In this document: piece by piece, positions 15,056 through 24,328 of the stretch
How positions within the stretch are numbered: position 1 is the stretch's first letter
Layout of the letters: each line of letters opens with the position of its first letter
Assembly: GCA_946220775.1 (NCBI GenBank)
Contig: CAMIFC010000013.1
Span: forward strand, 1-53,215
Source of the DNA: an uncultured Corynebacterium sp.
GTDB lineage: Bacteria; Actinomycetota; Actinomycetes; Mycobacteriales; Mycobacteriaceae
Reading direction: 5' to 3'
DNA: 53,215 bases
The notes under the pieces: model-generated
What the model was told of the DNA's origin: nothing
The model's database searches: none
What the model saw: only the letters and a program-made list of their open reading frames with translations
Position numbers and translations under genes: made by a program

Positions 15056-16600
15056 ATGAGTGCTGTAGATCTTCTGAAGAATTCCTTAGTACCAGGGGTA
15101 AAGAACGCGGCAGTGGGGGCAGTTTCGGCGCTAACTAGCCGGCTTTCCATCGGCAACGGGGTAGATCCGCGGGTCGTGGAACCAGTGGGGTGGTTCGCCC
15201 ACGAACAAGCCGTGCAACGGCTCATCGCTAGCTTTCAGGCTATTCCTGCAGGTCAGCAGGCTCGGCTAGCCAAGAAAACCTCTAACCTCTTTCGCGGTCG
15301 CACCACGACGGACAATCCAGGGCTCGACGTCTCGGGCTTAGACCGGGTGATTTCCGTTGATCCCGAGGCCGGTATCGCCGAGGTCCAAGGGATGTGCACC
15401 TACGAGGATTTAGTGGACACCGTGCTGCCGTATGGGTTCAGCCCGACTGTCGTCCCACAATTGAAGACGATCACGCTCGGCGGGGCGGTGACGGGACTGG
15501 GCGTGGAATCTGCGTGCTTCCGTAACGGTCTGCCGCACGAAGCGGTGCTGGATATGGACGTGCTGACGGGCACCGGCGAGATCGTAACGTGCTCGCCGAC
15601 GCAGAATTCCGACCTGTTCTTCGGCTTCCCGAACTCCTATGGCTCGCTGGGATACGCGGTGCGGTTGAAGATCAAGCTGGAGAAGGTCAAGGACTACGTG
15701 GAACTGCGTCATGTGCGTTTCGATGATGTCCAGACGTTGACCGACACGATGGAAGACATTGTGGAAAGTCACGAATACGACGGCGAAGCAGTCGACTACC
15801 TGGACGGGGTGGTGTTCAGCCTGGACGAGGCCTACCTGGTTCTTGGCCGGCAGACCAACGAGTCGGGGCCAACCAGTGATTACACGCGGGACAAGATCTA
15901 CTACCGCTCTATCCAGCATCCTGACGGTGTGCTTCGGGACCGCCTGACGATCCGTGACTACCTGTGGCGCTGGGATATCGACTGGTTCTGGTGCAGCCGG
16001 GCATTCGGGACGCAAAATCCCACAATCCGACGGATGTGGCCACGCGACCTGCTGCGCAGCAGCTTTTATTGGAAGATCATCGGGTGGGATCGGAAGTATG
16101 ACCTTGCGGATCGCATCGAGGCAGCGAATGGTCGGCCGGCCCGGGAACGCGTCGTGCAGGACATCGAGGTGACTCCCGATAAACTGCCGGAATTCTTGAC
16201 GTGGTTCTTCGAATCCTGCGAGATTCAGCCCGTGTGGCTGTGCCCAATCCGCCTGCGCGGGGCGGTGATGGGGCAAGCACGCGACCACGTGACTGAGGAC
16301 ATTCACCCCTGGCCGCTGTATCCGCTGTCGTTCGACCAGACCTGGGTGAACGTCGGCTTTTGGTCTTCGGTTCCGGTGGATCTACTGGGTGCAGATGCGC
16401 CTGAGGGTGCCTTCAACAAAGTCATCGAGGAAAAAGTCTCACATCTGGGCGGGCATAAGTCGCTGTACTCGGAAGCGTTCTATTCCCGGGAGAAATTCGA
16501 AGAACTATATGGCGGGGATCGGCCACAAGAGCTGAAGGCGATTTATGACCCCGACGGTCGGTTCCCCGGGCTGTATGAGAAGGCCGTGACGGGCGCTTAA
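15056..16600 (+). CDS. tmsA: FAD-binding oxidoreductase of 10-methyl fatty acid synthesis
   Basis: This 514-residue protein belongs to the FAD-linked oxidase (DUMP/VAO fold) family. An FAD-binding domain lies at about residues 80-260 (GIAEVQGMCTYEDLVDTVLP, and GGAVTGLGVES). It resembles mycobacterial Rv3719/BfaB, which reduces the 10-methylene fatty acyl intermediate to the 10-methyl form (tuberculostearic acid). The key argument is the neighbour: a cyclopropane-synthase-like methyltransferase starts 51 bp downstream, the arrangement of the tms/bfa operons. I chose ATG 15056 because the upstream ATG overlaps the HAD stop. No membrane segments are seen. Function is inferred from family and pairing. 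Confidence 0.8.
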   Translation: MSAVDLLKNSLVPGVKNAAVGAVSALTSRLSIGNGVDPRVVEPVGWFAHEQAVQRLIASFQAIPAGQQARLAKKTSNLFRGRTTTDNPGLDVSGLDRVISVDPEAGIAEVQGMCTYEDLVDTVLPYGFSPTVVPQLKTITLGGAVTGLGVESACFRNGLPHEAVLDMDVLTGTGEIVTCSPTQNSDLFFGFPNSYGSLGYAVRLKIKLEKVKDYVELRHVRFDDVQTLTDTMEDIVESHEYDGEAVDYLDGVVFSLDEAYLVLGRQTNESGPTSDYTRDKIYYRSIQHPDGVLRDRLTIRDYLWRWDIDWFWCSRAFGTQNPTIRRMWPRDLLRSSFYWKIIGWDRKYDLADRIEAANGRPARERVVQDIEVTPDKLPEFLTWFFESCEIQPVWLCPIRLRGAVMGQARDHVTEDIHPWPLYPLSFDQTWVNVGFWSSVPVDLLGADAPEGAFNKVIEEKVSHLGGHKSLYSEAFYSREKFEELYGGDRPQELKAIYDPDGRFPGLYEKAVTGA

Positions 16601-16651
16601 CCGCCGGCGGCCCGCACCTCTGACAGTCGCGAAATTAGAAACCGAGAATTA

Positions 16652-18016
16652 GTGAAAGCAGGAATGAACGTGGCAGGAAAATTCACCCCAATGAGTGTTG
16701 CGGAGATCGTGGAGACCATCACGGTTCCACCATTGCCGTTTCACGTCTCCGCATTTGATGGCTCCTCCACTGGGCCGGAGGACGCTCAATTGCGCTTGGA
16801 ACTCACCAGCTCAGACGCGTTGGCGTATATCGTCAGCGCGCCGGGTGACCTCGGGCTAGCGCGGGCATATATCACTGGGGCGCTGAAAGTCTCTGGCGAA
16901 AATCCAGGTCACCCCTATGGCATGTTCGATGCGCTGCAAAAGTTTTATTACGAGTCTTTCCGCAAACCATCGATTGCCGATTCCTTACGCATTGCGCGTT
17001 CTTTAAAGCAATTGGACGCCATCCGCGCGATGCCAGTACCCGTCCAAGAAGACGCTCCGGGGTGGCAGAAATGGCTGCTCGAAGGATTATCGCGGCACTC
17101 CCGCCAGCGGGATAAAGAGGTCGTGCAGCGCCATTATGACGTTGGGAATGATCTTTATGAACTATTCCTTGGCGATTCAATGACCTACACCTGTGCCTAT
17201 TATCCCAACGGCAGCTCGGGGTCGTGGTCGCCGCAAGAATGGCCCAAAGCAGAGGCAGTGAAGGAAGGCCTCGATGAGGCGCAGGAAAACAAGTATCGGC
17301 TGGTATTCGACAAACTGGGACTGCGCGAAGGCGATCGCCTCCTCGACGTCGGCTGCGGCTGGGGCGGCATGGTGCGCTACGCCGCGAAACGGGGCGTGAA
17401 GGCGATCGGCGTGACCTTGGCTGAAGAGCAGGTCAAGTGGGGTAACGATAAGATCCACGAATTAGGCTTGGAAGATTCTGCCGAGATCCGCTTGATGGAT
17501 TACCGCGACGTGCCGGAAACCGACTTCGATGCGGTATCTGCCATCGGTGTGCTGGAACACGTGGGAAGAGACAACTACGCGGAGTTCTTCCAACTCATGT
17601 ATGACCATCTGAAGCCCGGTGGTCGCATGCTCAACCACTGCATCACGCGCCCAACGAATGAGCGGATCAATGCTGGAAAGTTCATCGGCCGGTATATCTT
17701 CCCGGACGGTGAGCTCACCGGTTCGGGAACGATCGTCACGCGCATGCAAGATGTCGGCTTCGATGTGCAGCACGAAGAAAACCTGCGGTTCCACTACCAA
17801 CGCACACTGCATGACTGGTGCGAACTTCTCGCCACGAATTGGGACGAAGCCGTGGCGATCGTCGGGGAGGGGACCGCACGCCTATTTGGCCTGTATATGG
17901 CCGGATCGGAGTGGGGCTTTGAACACAATATCGTGCAACTCCACCAGGTGTTGGGTGTGAAGTGCCTTGAGGACGGCTCGACCGGAATGCCAGTGAGCCA
18001 GTGGTGGCAAAGCTAG
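16652..18016 (+). CDS. tmsB: SAM-dependent fatty acyl C10-methyltransferase (CFA synthase family)
   Basis: The product (454 residues from this GTG) is a cyclopropane-fatty-acyl-phospholipid synthase family protein. It has VQRHYDVGNDLYELFLGDS and TYTCAYY, then the SAM-binding loop LLDVGCGWGGM near residue 230. With the reductase upstream it probably methylenates oleoyl chains of phospholipids and yields tuberculostearic acid, as Rv3720/BfaA and TmsB do. A plain cyclopropane synthase is the alternative. ATG 16664 and GTG 16670 are alternative starts; the AGGA at 16660 best fits 16670. The neighbouring glf gene starts 86 bp downstream. A GGACGCCA core lies inside the gene at 17014. Confidence 0.82.
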   Translation: MKAGMNVAGKFTPMSVAEIVETITVPPLPFHVSAFDGSSTGPEDAQLRLELTSSDALAYIVSAPGDLGLARAYITGALKVSGENPGHPYGMFDALQKFYYESFRKPSIADSLRIARSLKQLDAIRAMPVPVQEDAPGWQKWLLEGLSRHSRQRDKEVVQRHYDVGNDLYELFLGDSMTYTCAYYPNGSSGSWSPQEWPKAEAVKEGLDEAQENKYRLVFDKLGLREGDRLLDVGCGWGGMVRYAAKRGVKAIGVTLAEEQVKWGNDKIHELGLEDSAEIRLMDYRDVPETDFDAVSAIGVLEHVGRDNYAEFFQLMYDHLKPGGRMLNHCITRPTNERINAGKFIGRYIFPDGELTGSGTIVTRMQDVGFDVQHEENLRFHYQRTLHDWCELLATNWDEAVAIVGEGTARLFGLYMAGSEWGFEHNIVQLHQVLGVKCLEDGSTGMPVSQWWQS

Positions 18017-18102
18017 CCAGTGGATCATTGCACCAGTGGCTTTGGCCAAGCATGTGGTTCGGTACACGTGGGTAAGGCCAACACCCGGTACGCTGGGCAA
18101 CC

Positions 18103-19275
18103 ATGAGCGAAAACGCGAACTATGACCTGATTGTTGTTGGATCTGGCTTCTTCGGTCTCACCGTCGCCGAACGCGCAGCAAGCCAAAAAGGCGCACGTGT
18201 CCTGATCGTCGAACGCCGCGACCACCTCGGCGGAAACGCCTACTCCGAGGCTGAACCACAGACCGGCATCGAAGTCCACAAGTACGGTGCCCACCTCTTC
18301 CACACCTCCAACAAGCGGGTGTGGGACTACGTCAACCAATTCACCGATTTCACCGACTACCAGCACCGCGTTTTCGCAATGCACAAGGGAACCGCCTACC
18401 AGTTCCCCATGGGGCTCGGCCTGATCAACCAATTCTTCGGGAAGTACTACTCCCCAGATGAAGCCCGCCAGCTCATCAAGGATCAAACCGATGGCCTGAA
18501 CCCAGATGATGCAAAGAACCTGGAAGAAAAGGGCATCGCCCTGATCGGTCGCCCACTCTACGAAGCATTCGTCCGTGACTACACCGCGAAGCAGTGGCAG
18601 ACCGATCCGAAGGAGCTCCCAGCTTCCAACATTTCCCGCCTGCCGGTGCGGTACACTTTCAACAACCGCTACTTCAATGACACCTATGAAGGCCTGCCAG
18701 TGGATGGATACGCGGCATGGCTGAATAACATGGCGTCCCACGAAAACATCGAAGTACGCCTGAACACCGATTGGTTCGAGGTTCGCGACGAACTACGCGC
18801 CGCGTCCCCAGACGCGCCGGTGGTGTACACCGGCCCGCTGGATCGGTACTTCGACTACTCCGAAGGTCGCCTGGGCTGGCGCACCCTCGACTTCTACCTC
18901 GAGGTCGTGGACACCGGCGATTTCCAGGGCACCCCAGTGATGAATTACAACGACGCAGACGTGCCGTTCACCCGCATCCATGAGTTCCGTCACTTCCACC
19001 CAGAGCGGGAGGGCAAGTACCCGAAAGACAAGACGGTCATCATGAAGGAGTACTCGCGCTTCGCCGACGATACGGACGAGCCGTACTACCCAATCAACAC
19101 CCCTGATGACCGCGAAATGCTGCTGAAGTACCGCGAACGAGCAGAAGCGGAAACTGCTGACCAGAAGGTGTTCTTCGGCGGCCGCCTGGGAACCTATCAG
19201 TACCTGGATATGCACATGGCGATTGGTTCGGCGCTGTCGATGTATGACAACAAGATCGCAGATTTGCTGCCCTAG
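18103..19275 (+). CDS. glf: UDP-galactopyranose mutase
   Basis: Glf interconverts UDP-galactopyranose and UDP-galactofuranose and supplies the galactan of arabinogalactan. The 390-residue length is typical. The FAD-binding motif DLIVVGSGFFGLTVAERAA stands at the N-terminus, with RRDHLGGNAY after it. Active-site signatures include YGAHLFHTSNKRVW near residue 65, PVRYTFNNRYF, and the C-terminal GGRLGTYQYLDMHMAIG. It is cytoplasmic. It opens the galactan block here, followed by the SGNH hydrolase and glfT2 genes. Confidence 0.97.
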   Translation: MSENANYDLIVVGSGFFGLTVAERAASQKGARVLIVERRDHLGGNAYSEAEPQTGIEVHKYGAHLFHTSNKRVWDYVNQFTDFTDYQHRVFAMHKGTAYQFPMGLGLINQFFGKYYSPDEARQLIKDQTDGLNPDDAKNLEEKGIALIGRPLYEAFVRDYTAKQWQTDPKELPASNISRLPVRYTFNNRYFNDTYEGLPVDGYAAWLNNMASHENIEVRLNTDWFEVRDELRAASPDAPVVYTGPLDRYFDYSEGRLGWRTLDFYLEVVDTGDFQGTPVMNYNDADVPFTRIHEFRHFHPEREGKYPKDKTVIMKEYSRFADDTDEPYYPINTPDDREMLLKYRERAEAETADQKVFFGGRLGTYQYLDMHMAIGSALSMYDNKIADLLP

Positions 19276-19426
19276 AGCTGGGCTTATGCTGTCCTGATAC
19301 CGACCTCATTTCGGTAGCCATGCAGGGTAAGAGCTGTTAAGTTATATCGGTTCCAAAAGACTCGACGCTGGCGCGCCCCAACCTCGGCGCGCTAACTAAC
19401 AGCTCCCCGCAGAAAGGCACGAGGTC

Positions 19427-20293
19427 ATGTACCACCCACATCGGCGCCGACTTGCCACCACGATGATCGCCGCTTTATCCGCCCTCCTCATGATCAGCGG
19501 GGAAACACCTGCAGCATCGGCAGCCCCGAATGGGCCGATCGTGCTGTTCGGGGATTCCATGTGGTCAAACGGGACGGGCACGTTTCCCTCAAAAATGGCG
19601 GAACTCAATCAAGGGCCCGGCAAGGTGGGCGGAAATGCACCAGCGCAAGGTCGGTGCAAGCGTGGGGAAGCGCGCGTTGGGGCCTCCCTGCAGCGTCAAA
19701 CCGGTGTTCCCGTCGAGGACTATGCCTGCAATGGCGCGGTGGCCTATGCGCCAGCCAATGGGGTGAACAACGTATCTGCGCAGATCAGGCGCGCCCGTGC
19801 GCAGGGAAACCTCAACCCCAGCACCCGCGCGGTATTCCTTAATATCGGCATGCTGGACAACCTGTGGGCGCCAGGGCTGCCTGCGACGCAGACTAAGAAT
19901 TTCGTCGCGGCCATGCGTCCGGAAATCGACCGCATCAAGCGATCAGCACCGAACGCGAAAATCGCCTTCGTCGGCTACCCTCACATGGTCGATCACATCG
20001 GCCAGGGCTGCTGGCTGCACGTCGGGGCGTTGGACCGCATCGCGATGCCAGTCCCGCCCCTGCGCATGGCGTTGGACGCCAGCCACCACTGGCAACGCCA
20101 AGCCGCCCGCGCCACGGGGATCGGCTGGATCGACATGGAGGCCGCGACCCGCAGCAATGGCACCTGTGCCAGCCCGGATAAGCGCTACGTCTCGGGGCTG
20201 ATTGATCAAACGTCACGGCCGTACAACATGACGACCCACTTGACGGATGTTGGCAACGAAGGCGTCGCCGGGGTCCTTTCGCGACACATTTAG
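19427..20293 (+). CDS. Secreted SGNH/GDSL-type hydrolase
   Basis: A signal peptide (basic start, then MIAALSALLMISGETPAASA) precedes a mature domain beginning near residue 31. The GDSL block I is IVLFGDSMWSNG with the nucleophile Ser. The C-terminal block THLTDVGNEG supplies a catalytic Asp/His-type signature. Six cysteines in the mature part could form disulfides, which fits secretion. SGNH enzymes are esterases, lipases or deacetylases. The position between glf and glfT2 suggests an envelope glycolipid or arabinogalactan-ester substrate, which is inference. The 288-residue gene follows its own upstream gap of about 150 bp and has a GAAAGG ribosome binding site. Confidence 0.82.
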   Translation: MYHPHRRRLATTMIAALSALLMISGETPAASAAPNGPIVLFGDSMWSNGTGTFPSKMAELNQGPGKVGGNAPAQGRCKRGEARVGASLQRQTGVPVEDYACNGAVAYAPANGVNNVSAQIRRARAQGNLNPSTRAVFLNIGMLDNLWAPGLPATQTKNFVAAMRPEIDRIKRSAPNAKIAFVGYPHMVDHIGQGCWLHVGALDRIAMPVPPLRMALDASHHWQRQAARATGIGWIDMEAATRSNGTCASPDKRYVSGLIDQTSRPYNMTTHLTDVGNEGVAGVLSRHI

Positions 20294-20460
20294 CCACGGT
20301 TTTTACCCCCGTCCGACCCCTGTTACTCCGCGAAAAATAGCTCTAGTCAGCAGCAATGTCGCTGTTGGTGTGGCGAAGTCTGCCGAATGGAGGGCGATGG
20401 GGGATAATAAGAGCGAATATTTGTCACTATCGTCGATCCTGAAGGTCTGCTCGCATTTCA

Positions 20461-22512
20461 ATGACTGGACACGCCAGTAATAGTTTTGACGCCACCCGCC
20501 TCGCTCGGGTCATACTCCCGAAGCGTGGTGAACCACGCGACGTTCGCAGTCTCTACATCGTGGAAAACGAATCCACCACCCCTGGTCGAGTCACCGCGTT
20601 GTCTCGTACCGAAGCCCGTGTTCCAGCAGGTTCGGAGATCTCATTCGAGACCTACTTCAACGCCTTCCCGGCGTCCTACTGGCGACGTTGGTCGCAGCTC
20701 GATGAGGTGCAGCTGCGCGTCGAGCTGACGGGTGAAGCTCGCATCGATATTTACCGTTCGAAGATTGACGGCTCGCGCATCGCCGTGACAGGCGCGGACG
20801 TCGAAGTAAACGACAAGGGCTACGGCACCGCCGAATTTACGATCTCCCTGGCACCGTTCGAGGACGGCGGCTGGATCTGGTTCGACATGACCTGCGAGTC
20901 CGAAACCACCATCCATTCCGCCGGCTGGTTTGCCACGAAGGAAGCCGAAGGCCAGGTCCTGCAGTCCCCGGCGATCATTCGGGACGCCACCACTGGCGCC
21001 GAAACACACCTGAATCCAGGCGACGCGCTGCCACCGGCAGAACCTCGCGTCACCATTGGTATTCCGACGTTTAACCGCCCCACCGACGCGGTGGCGGCGT
21101 TGGAGGCGCTGGCGTCCGACGAAGAAATCAACAAAATCACCGACGCGGTGATCATGCCGGACCAGGGGGACAGGCACCCTGCTGACGAACCGGGATTCCC
21201 GGCGGTGGCGGAGCACTTCGGTGACCGCCTGCGCATCGTCCAGCAGGGCAACCTTGGCGGCTCGGGTGGTTACTCGCGCATCATGTACGAGGCACGCCAC
21301 GAAGCACGCGGCACGACCAGCCCATTCATCCTCTACATGGATGACGATATCCAGATCGAGCCGGACTCGGTGCTGCGCTCCCTGGCCGCTGCACGCTACG
21401 CGAAGTCGCCGATGCTGATCGGCGGGCAGATGCTCAACCTGCAGGAACGCAGCCACCTGCACACCATGGGCGAAGTGATCGACCGGGGCTCCTTCATGTG
21501 GACTGCGGCGCCGCACACGCACTACGACCACGACTTCTACAAGCACCCGCTGCGCGATCGCGGTAGCTATGGCCGGAATGCATCGGGCGAGACGATCGAC
21601 TCGAAGGATCTGCACCGTCGCATTGACGTGGACTACAACGGCTGGTGGATGTGCATGATCCCGCGCGTTGTCGCGGATACGATCGGCCAGCCACTGCCGC
21701 TGTTCATCAAGTGGGACGATGGTGAATTCGGCCTGCGCGCGAAGGACCACGGTTTCCCGACGGCGTCCTGGCCAGGCATCGCGATTTGGCATATGGCCTG
21801 GTCCGATAAGGATGACGCCATTGACTGGCAAGCGTATTTCCACCTGCGTAACCGCTTGATCGTCGCGGCGATGCAGCAGCACGATAACCCGCGCGGCATT
21901 GTGCTTTCCATGGCGAAGGCCACCGCAAAGCACCTGCTGTGCTTGGAGTACTCCACAGTCGCGATCCAAAACGAGGCGATGAAGGACTTCCTGGCGGGGC
22001 CGGATCAGCTGTTCAGCATCCTGGATACTGCGCTGCCGCGCATCAACAAGATGCGTAAGAACTACTCGGATGCGCAGGTTGTGGCGTCCGCGGCGGATCT
22101 GCCGAACCCGACGGGCGGGCCGAAGAATCTTACGAAGATTCCGCTGTCCATCCCGGCGAAGGTCAAGACCCTCACGCAGGCCATCGTCAATAATGCGAAG
22201 CCGGCGGACGGGCGCCACCACCACGCACCGCAGGTCAACCTGCCACCCATTGAGGCGCGCTGGTTCAGCCTGTCCCGCCTGGATGGCGCCACGGTGACCA
22301 CCGCTGATGGACGTGGTGTGGTGTACCGCAAGCGCGACCGTGGCCAGATGCTCGCGCTGGCACGCGAATCGGCTCGCCTGCAGAAGGAAGTACTGGACCG
22401 CTTCGACGAGATGCGCGAAGTTTATGGCGCCGCGCACCCATACCTGACCAGCCGTGAGGCCTGGGCAACCATTTTCGAACCAGAATCTGAACTGGCAAAG
22501 GGAGGCGCCTAA
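20461..22512 (+). CDS. glfT2: Galactofuranosyltransferase GlfT2
   Basis: GlfT2 polymerises the galactan chain from UDP-galactofuranose on a decaprenyl-linked acceptor, at the inner face of the membrane. The 683-residue protein has an N-terminal beta-sandwich (about residues 1-185) and a GT2 domain starting at PRVTIGIPTFNR. The metal-binding MDDDIQIEPDS lies near residue 297, the catalytic-base region is KWDDGEFGLRAKDHGF, and WHMAWSDKDD follows. Its length is slightly above Mycobacterium GlfT2. The stop codon overlaps the PAP2 start (TAATG), so it is coupled to the next gene. A 598-residue open frame on the opposite strand is a codon-bias shadow. Confidence 0.96.
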   Translation: MTGHASNSFDATRLARVILPKRGEPRDVRSLYIVENESTTPGRVTALSRTEARVPAGSEISFETYFNAFPASYWRRWSQLDEVQLRVELTGEARIDIYRSKIDGSRIAVTGADVEVNDKGYGTAEFTISLAPFEDGGWIWFDMTCESETTIHSAGWFATKEAEGQVLQSPAIIRDATTGAETHLNPGDALPPAEPRVTIGIPTFNRPTDAVAALEALASDEEINKITDAVIMPDQGDRHPADEPGFPAVAEHFGDRLRIVQQGNLGGSGGYSRIMYEARHEARGTTSPFILYMDDDIQIEPDSVLRSLAAARYAKSPMLIGGQMLNLQERSHLHTMGEVIDRGSFMWTAAPHTHYDHDFYKHPLRDRGSYGRNASGETIDSKDLHRRIDVDYNGWWMCMIPRVVADTIGQPLPLFIKWDDGEFGLRAKDHGFPTASWPGIAIWHMAWSDKDDAIDWQAYFHLRNRLIVAAMQQHDNPRGIVLSMAKATAKHLLCLEYSTVAIQNEAMKDFLAGPDQLFSILDTALPRINKMRKNYSDAQVVASAADLPNPTGGPKNLTKIPLSIPAKVKTLTQAIVNNAKPADGRHHHAPQVNLPPIEARWFSLSRLDGATVTTADGRGVVYRKRDRGQMLALARESARLQKEVLDRFDEMREVYGAAHPYLTSREAWATIFEPESELAKGGA

Positions 22513-23060
22513 TGGGCACCCGCGACAGGGTAGTGGGCGACCCGTTTGGCGAAACTCGGGCTATCGTCGCAATTCAGAACGCGATCGGTGAGCCGGGCAG
22601 TGGAAACGCGTTATCGCAGGTACAGACTATTTCCCGAGGCATGAGCCACTTCGGTGAACATGCCCTGGGCTGGATGGGCACCGCCGCTGTCGGTGCGCTG
22701 GTTGATAAGCAGCGCCGTCGCCAGTGGGTCGGTATGGGCGTGTCCGCTTTCACCGCCCACGCGGCCAGCGTGGTGCTCAAGCGCGTCGTCCGTCGTCCGC
22801 GTCCGCACGATCCAGCTATTCGCATCGGGGTCGGGACGCCATCCCAGCTGAGCTTCCCGTCTTCCCACGCGACCAGTTCCACAGCCGCACTGGTGAGCTT
22901 GGCAGACCTGAGCGGGTCGAAACTGCCACTGGTGGGGGTCCCCGCGATGGCCATGTCTCGCCTGGTTTTGGGTGTTCATTACCCAACTGACGTGATCGTG
23001 GGTAGCGTTATCGGATTAGTCACAAGCAAGATGGTCACGCGAATTGGAGTGAATCGCTAG
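22512..23060 (+). CDS. PAP2 phosphatase, decaprenylphosphoryl-5-phosphoribose phosphatase type
   Basis: This 182-residue PAP2 superfamily protein has the three phosphatase motifs KRVVRRPRP, SFPSSHATS and HYPTDVIVGS. It is equivalent in position and type to mycobacterial Rv3807c, proposed to dephosphorylate decaprenylphosphoryl-5-phosphoribose before epimerisation to decaprenylphosphoryl-arabinose. Start and stop overlap glfT2 and ubiA by one base each, so the three genes form a tightly coupled unit. Hydrophobic segments in the second half fit a membrane protein. Confidence 0.9.
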   Translation: MGTRDRVVGDPFGETRAIVAIQNAIGEPGSGNALSQVQTISRGMSHFGEHALGWMGTAAVGALVDKQRRRQWVGMGVSAFTAHAASVVLKRVVRRPRPHDPAIRIGVGTPSQLSFPSSHATSSTAALVSLADLSGSKLPLVGVPAMAMSRLVLGVHYPTDVIVGSVIGLVTSKMVTRIGVNR

Positions 23061-24112
23061 TGAGTAAACGGGAACCAGAGTCGTTACTCGGGTCGGAGCC
23101 ACACACCTCGGGGCTCGATGGCGGGCGCACTCGGGAATACGAATCCACGGAATTCGACCCCTCGAAGACCAGCACCACCGTGGATCCTTCGGCCCCGAAA
23201 CCGCCGAAGAACTTGATTGACGGGATGATTAAAGCCCTGCGTCCGAAGCAGTGGGTGAAGAACGTTCTGGTCGTGGCGGCGCCAGCTGCCGCTGGCGGCG
23301 ACGTGATCTTCCAGAGCCGCGTGATCGGTGACATCGTGATCGCGTTCGTGGCGTTCTGCCTGGCGGCGTCCTCGATTTACTTGATCAATGACGCCCGCGA
23401 CGTGGAGGCTGACCGCCAACACCCGACCAAGCGTTTCCGGCCCATCGCGGCTGGAGTGCTTCCGGTGGGGCTGGCTTATGTGATGTCCGTTGTGCTGATC
23501 GCCCTGGCTATTGGTGGCTCCTTCCTGGCGAGCTCCGGGCCGGGCCTTGCGATCGTGGTGGCCGTGTACATCGCGCTGCAGCTGGGGTACTGCTTCGGCT
23601 GGAAACATCAGCCGGTGATTGATATTGCGCTGGTCAGTTCGGGATTCATGCTGCGCGCGATGGCTGGTGGTGTGGCCGCGGGAGTGATTCTGTCCCAATG
23701 GTTCCTGCTGGTCGCAGCGTTCGGCTCCCTGTTCATGGCGGCGGGTAAGCGCTACGCGGAGCTGAAGCTGTCCCTGCGGTCAGGCGCGAAGATTCGCAAG
23801 TCCCTGGAAAGCTACACGCCGACCTACTTGCGATTCGTCTGGACGCTGGCAGCAACGGCAGTGGTGCTGAGCTACGCGCTGTGGGGCTTTGATCTGTCCC
23901 AGCAAGTCAGCGGAACGGCGGCGGTATGGTACCAGATTTCCATGGTTCCGTTCACGGTGGCGATCTTGCGTTATGCCGCGGACGTTGATCGGGGCGATGG
24001 TGGTGCGCCAGATGAGATTGCGTTGAACGACCGCGCGCTTCAAGTGCTGGCACTAGCATGGGTTGTGACCATTGCAATTGCTGTGTATGTGGTGCCCGCG
24101 ATCCAAGGCTAG
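23060..24112 (+). CDS. ubiA: Decaprenyl-phosphate phosphoribosyltransferase
   Basis: This UbiA-superfamily prenyltransferase attaches phosphoribose to decaprenyl phosphate, the first committed step to the arabinan donor. The 350-residue protein starts at a GTG overlapping the PAP2 stop. About 50 disordered residues precede the polytopic part, which starts near LIDGMIKALRPKQWVKN. The substrate-binding aspartate motif is NDARDVEADR near residue 110, and about nine membrane helices follow. The extended charged N-terminus is longer than in Mycobacterium Rv3806c. It is the last gene of the glfT2-PAP2-ubiA unit; aftB, usually next, is missing. Confidence 0.95.
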   Translation: MSKREPESLLGSEPHTSGLDGGRTREYESTEFDPSKTSTTVDPSAPKPPKNLIDGMIKALRPKQWVKNVLVVAAPAAAGGDVIFQSRVIGDIVIAFVAFCLAASSIYLINDARDVEADRQHPTKRFRPIAAGVLPVGLAYVMSVVLIALAIGGSFLASSGPGLAIVVAVYIALQLGYCFGWKHQPVIDIALVSSGFMLRAMAGGVAAGVILSQWFLLVAAFGSLFMAAGKRYAELKLSLRSGAKIRKSLESYTPTYLRFVWTLAATAVVLSYALWGFDLSQQVSGTAAVWYQISMVPFTVAILRYAADVDRGDGGAPDEIALNDRALQVLALAWVVTIAIAVYVVPAIQG

Positions 24113-24195
24113 ACTGCCGGAACTCGATTAAGCAGTCCCTTGTTGGCCGGGGCTGTAACACTCTTCGTGTTCAAAACGTTATAGCTTTCCTGGAG

Positions 24196-24229
24196 ACCGG
24201 ATAACTGTGGTGAGCTGCAATTATCCGGT
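24196..24229. terminator. Stem-loop downstream of ubiA
   Basis: A 9-bp perfect stem (ACCGGATAA with TTATCCGGT) around a 16-base loop lies about 85 bp after ubiA. The following TTCTGTTGTG is only partly T-rich. It could end the galactan operon or mark the boundary where aftB would normally lie. Confidence 0.4.
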
Positions 24230-24265
24230 TCTGTTGTGTGGACATAACAGTATCCTGCCAAAGTC

Positions 24266-24295
24266 TTGAACAACAATATAAAGATTTGATATCGT
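24266..24295 (+). promoter_or_regulatory. Candidate promoter of the mycolyltransferase gene
   Basis: TTGAAC at 24266-24271 and TATCGT at 24290-24295, spaced by 18 bases, resemble a housekeeping promoter in an A/T-rich stretch. It lies 33 bp before a gene with an AGAAGGA ribosome binding site. This is by eye only. Confidence 0.35.
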
Positions 24296-24328
24296 CTAGC
24301 TCGATCACATACTGAGAAGGACTCTTTC

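Noticed and set aside
20641..22437. 598-residue antisense frame inside glfT2
   Set aside because: A shadow produced by GC-rich codon use; Arg/Val/His-rich with no motif, while glfT2 is unmistakable.
24196..24229. Remnant of aftB between ubiA and the mycolyltransferase
   Set aside because: The gap is too short and no frame resembles a membrane glycosyltransferase fragment.
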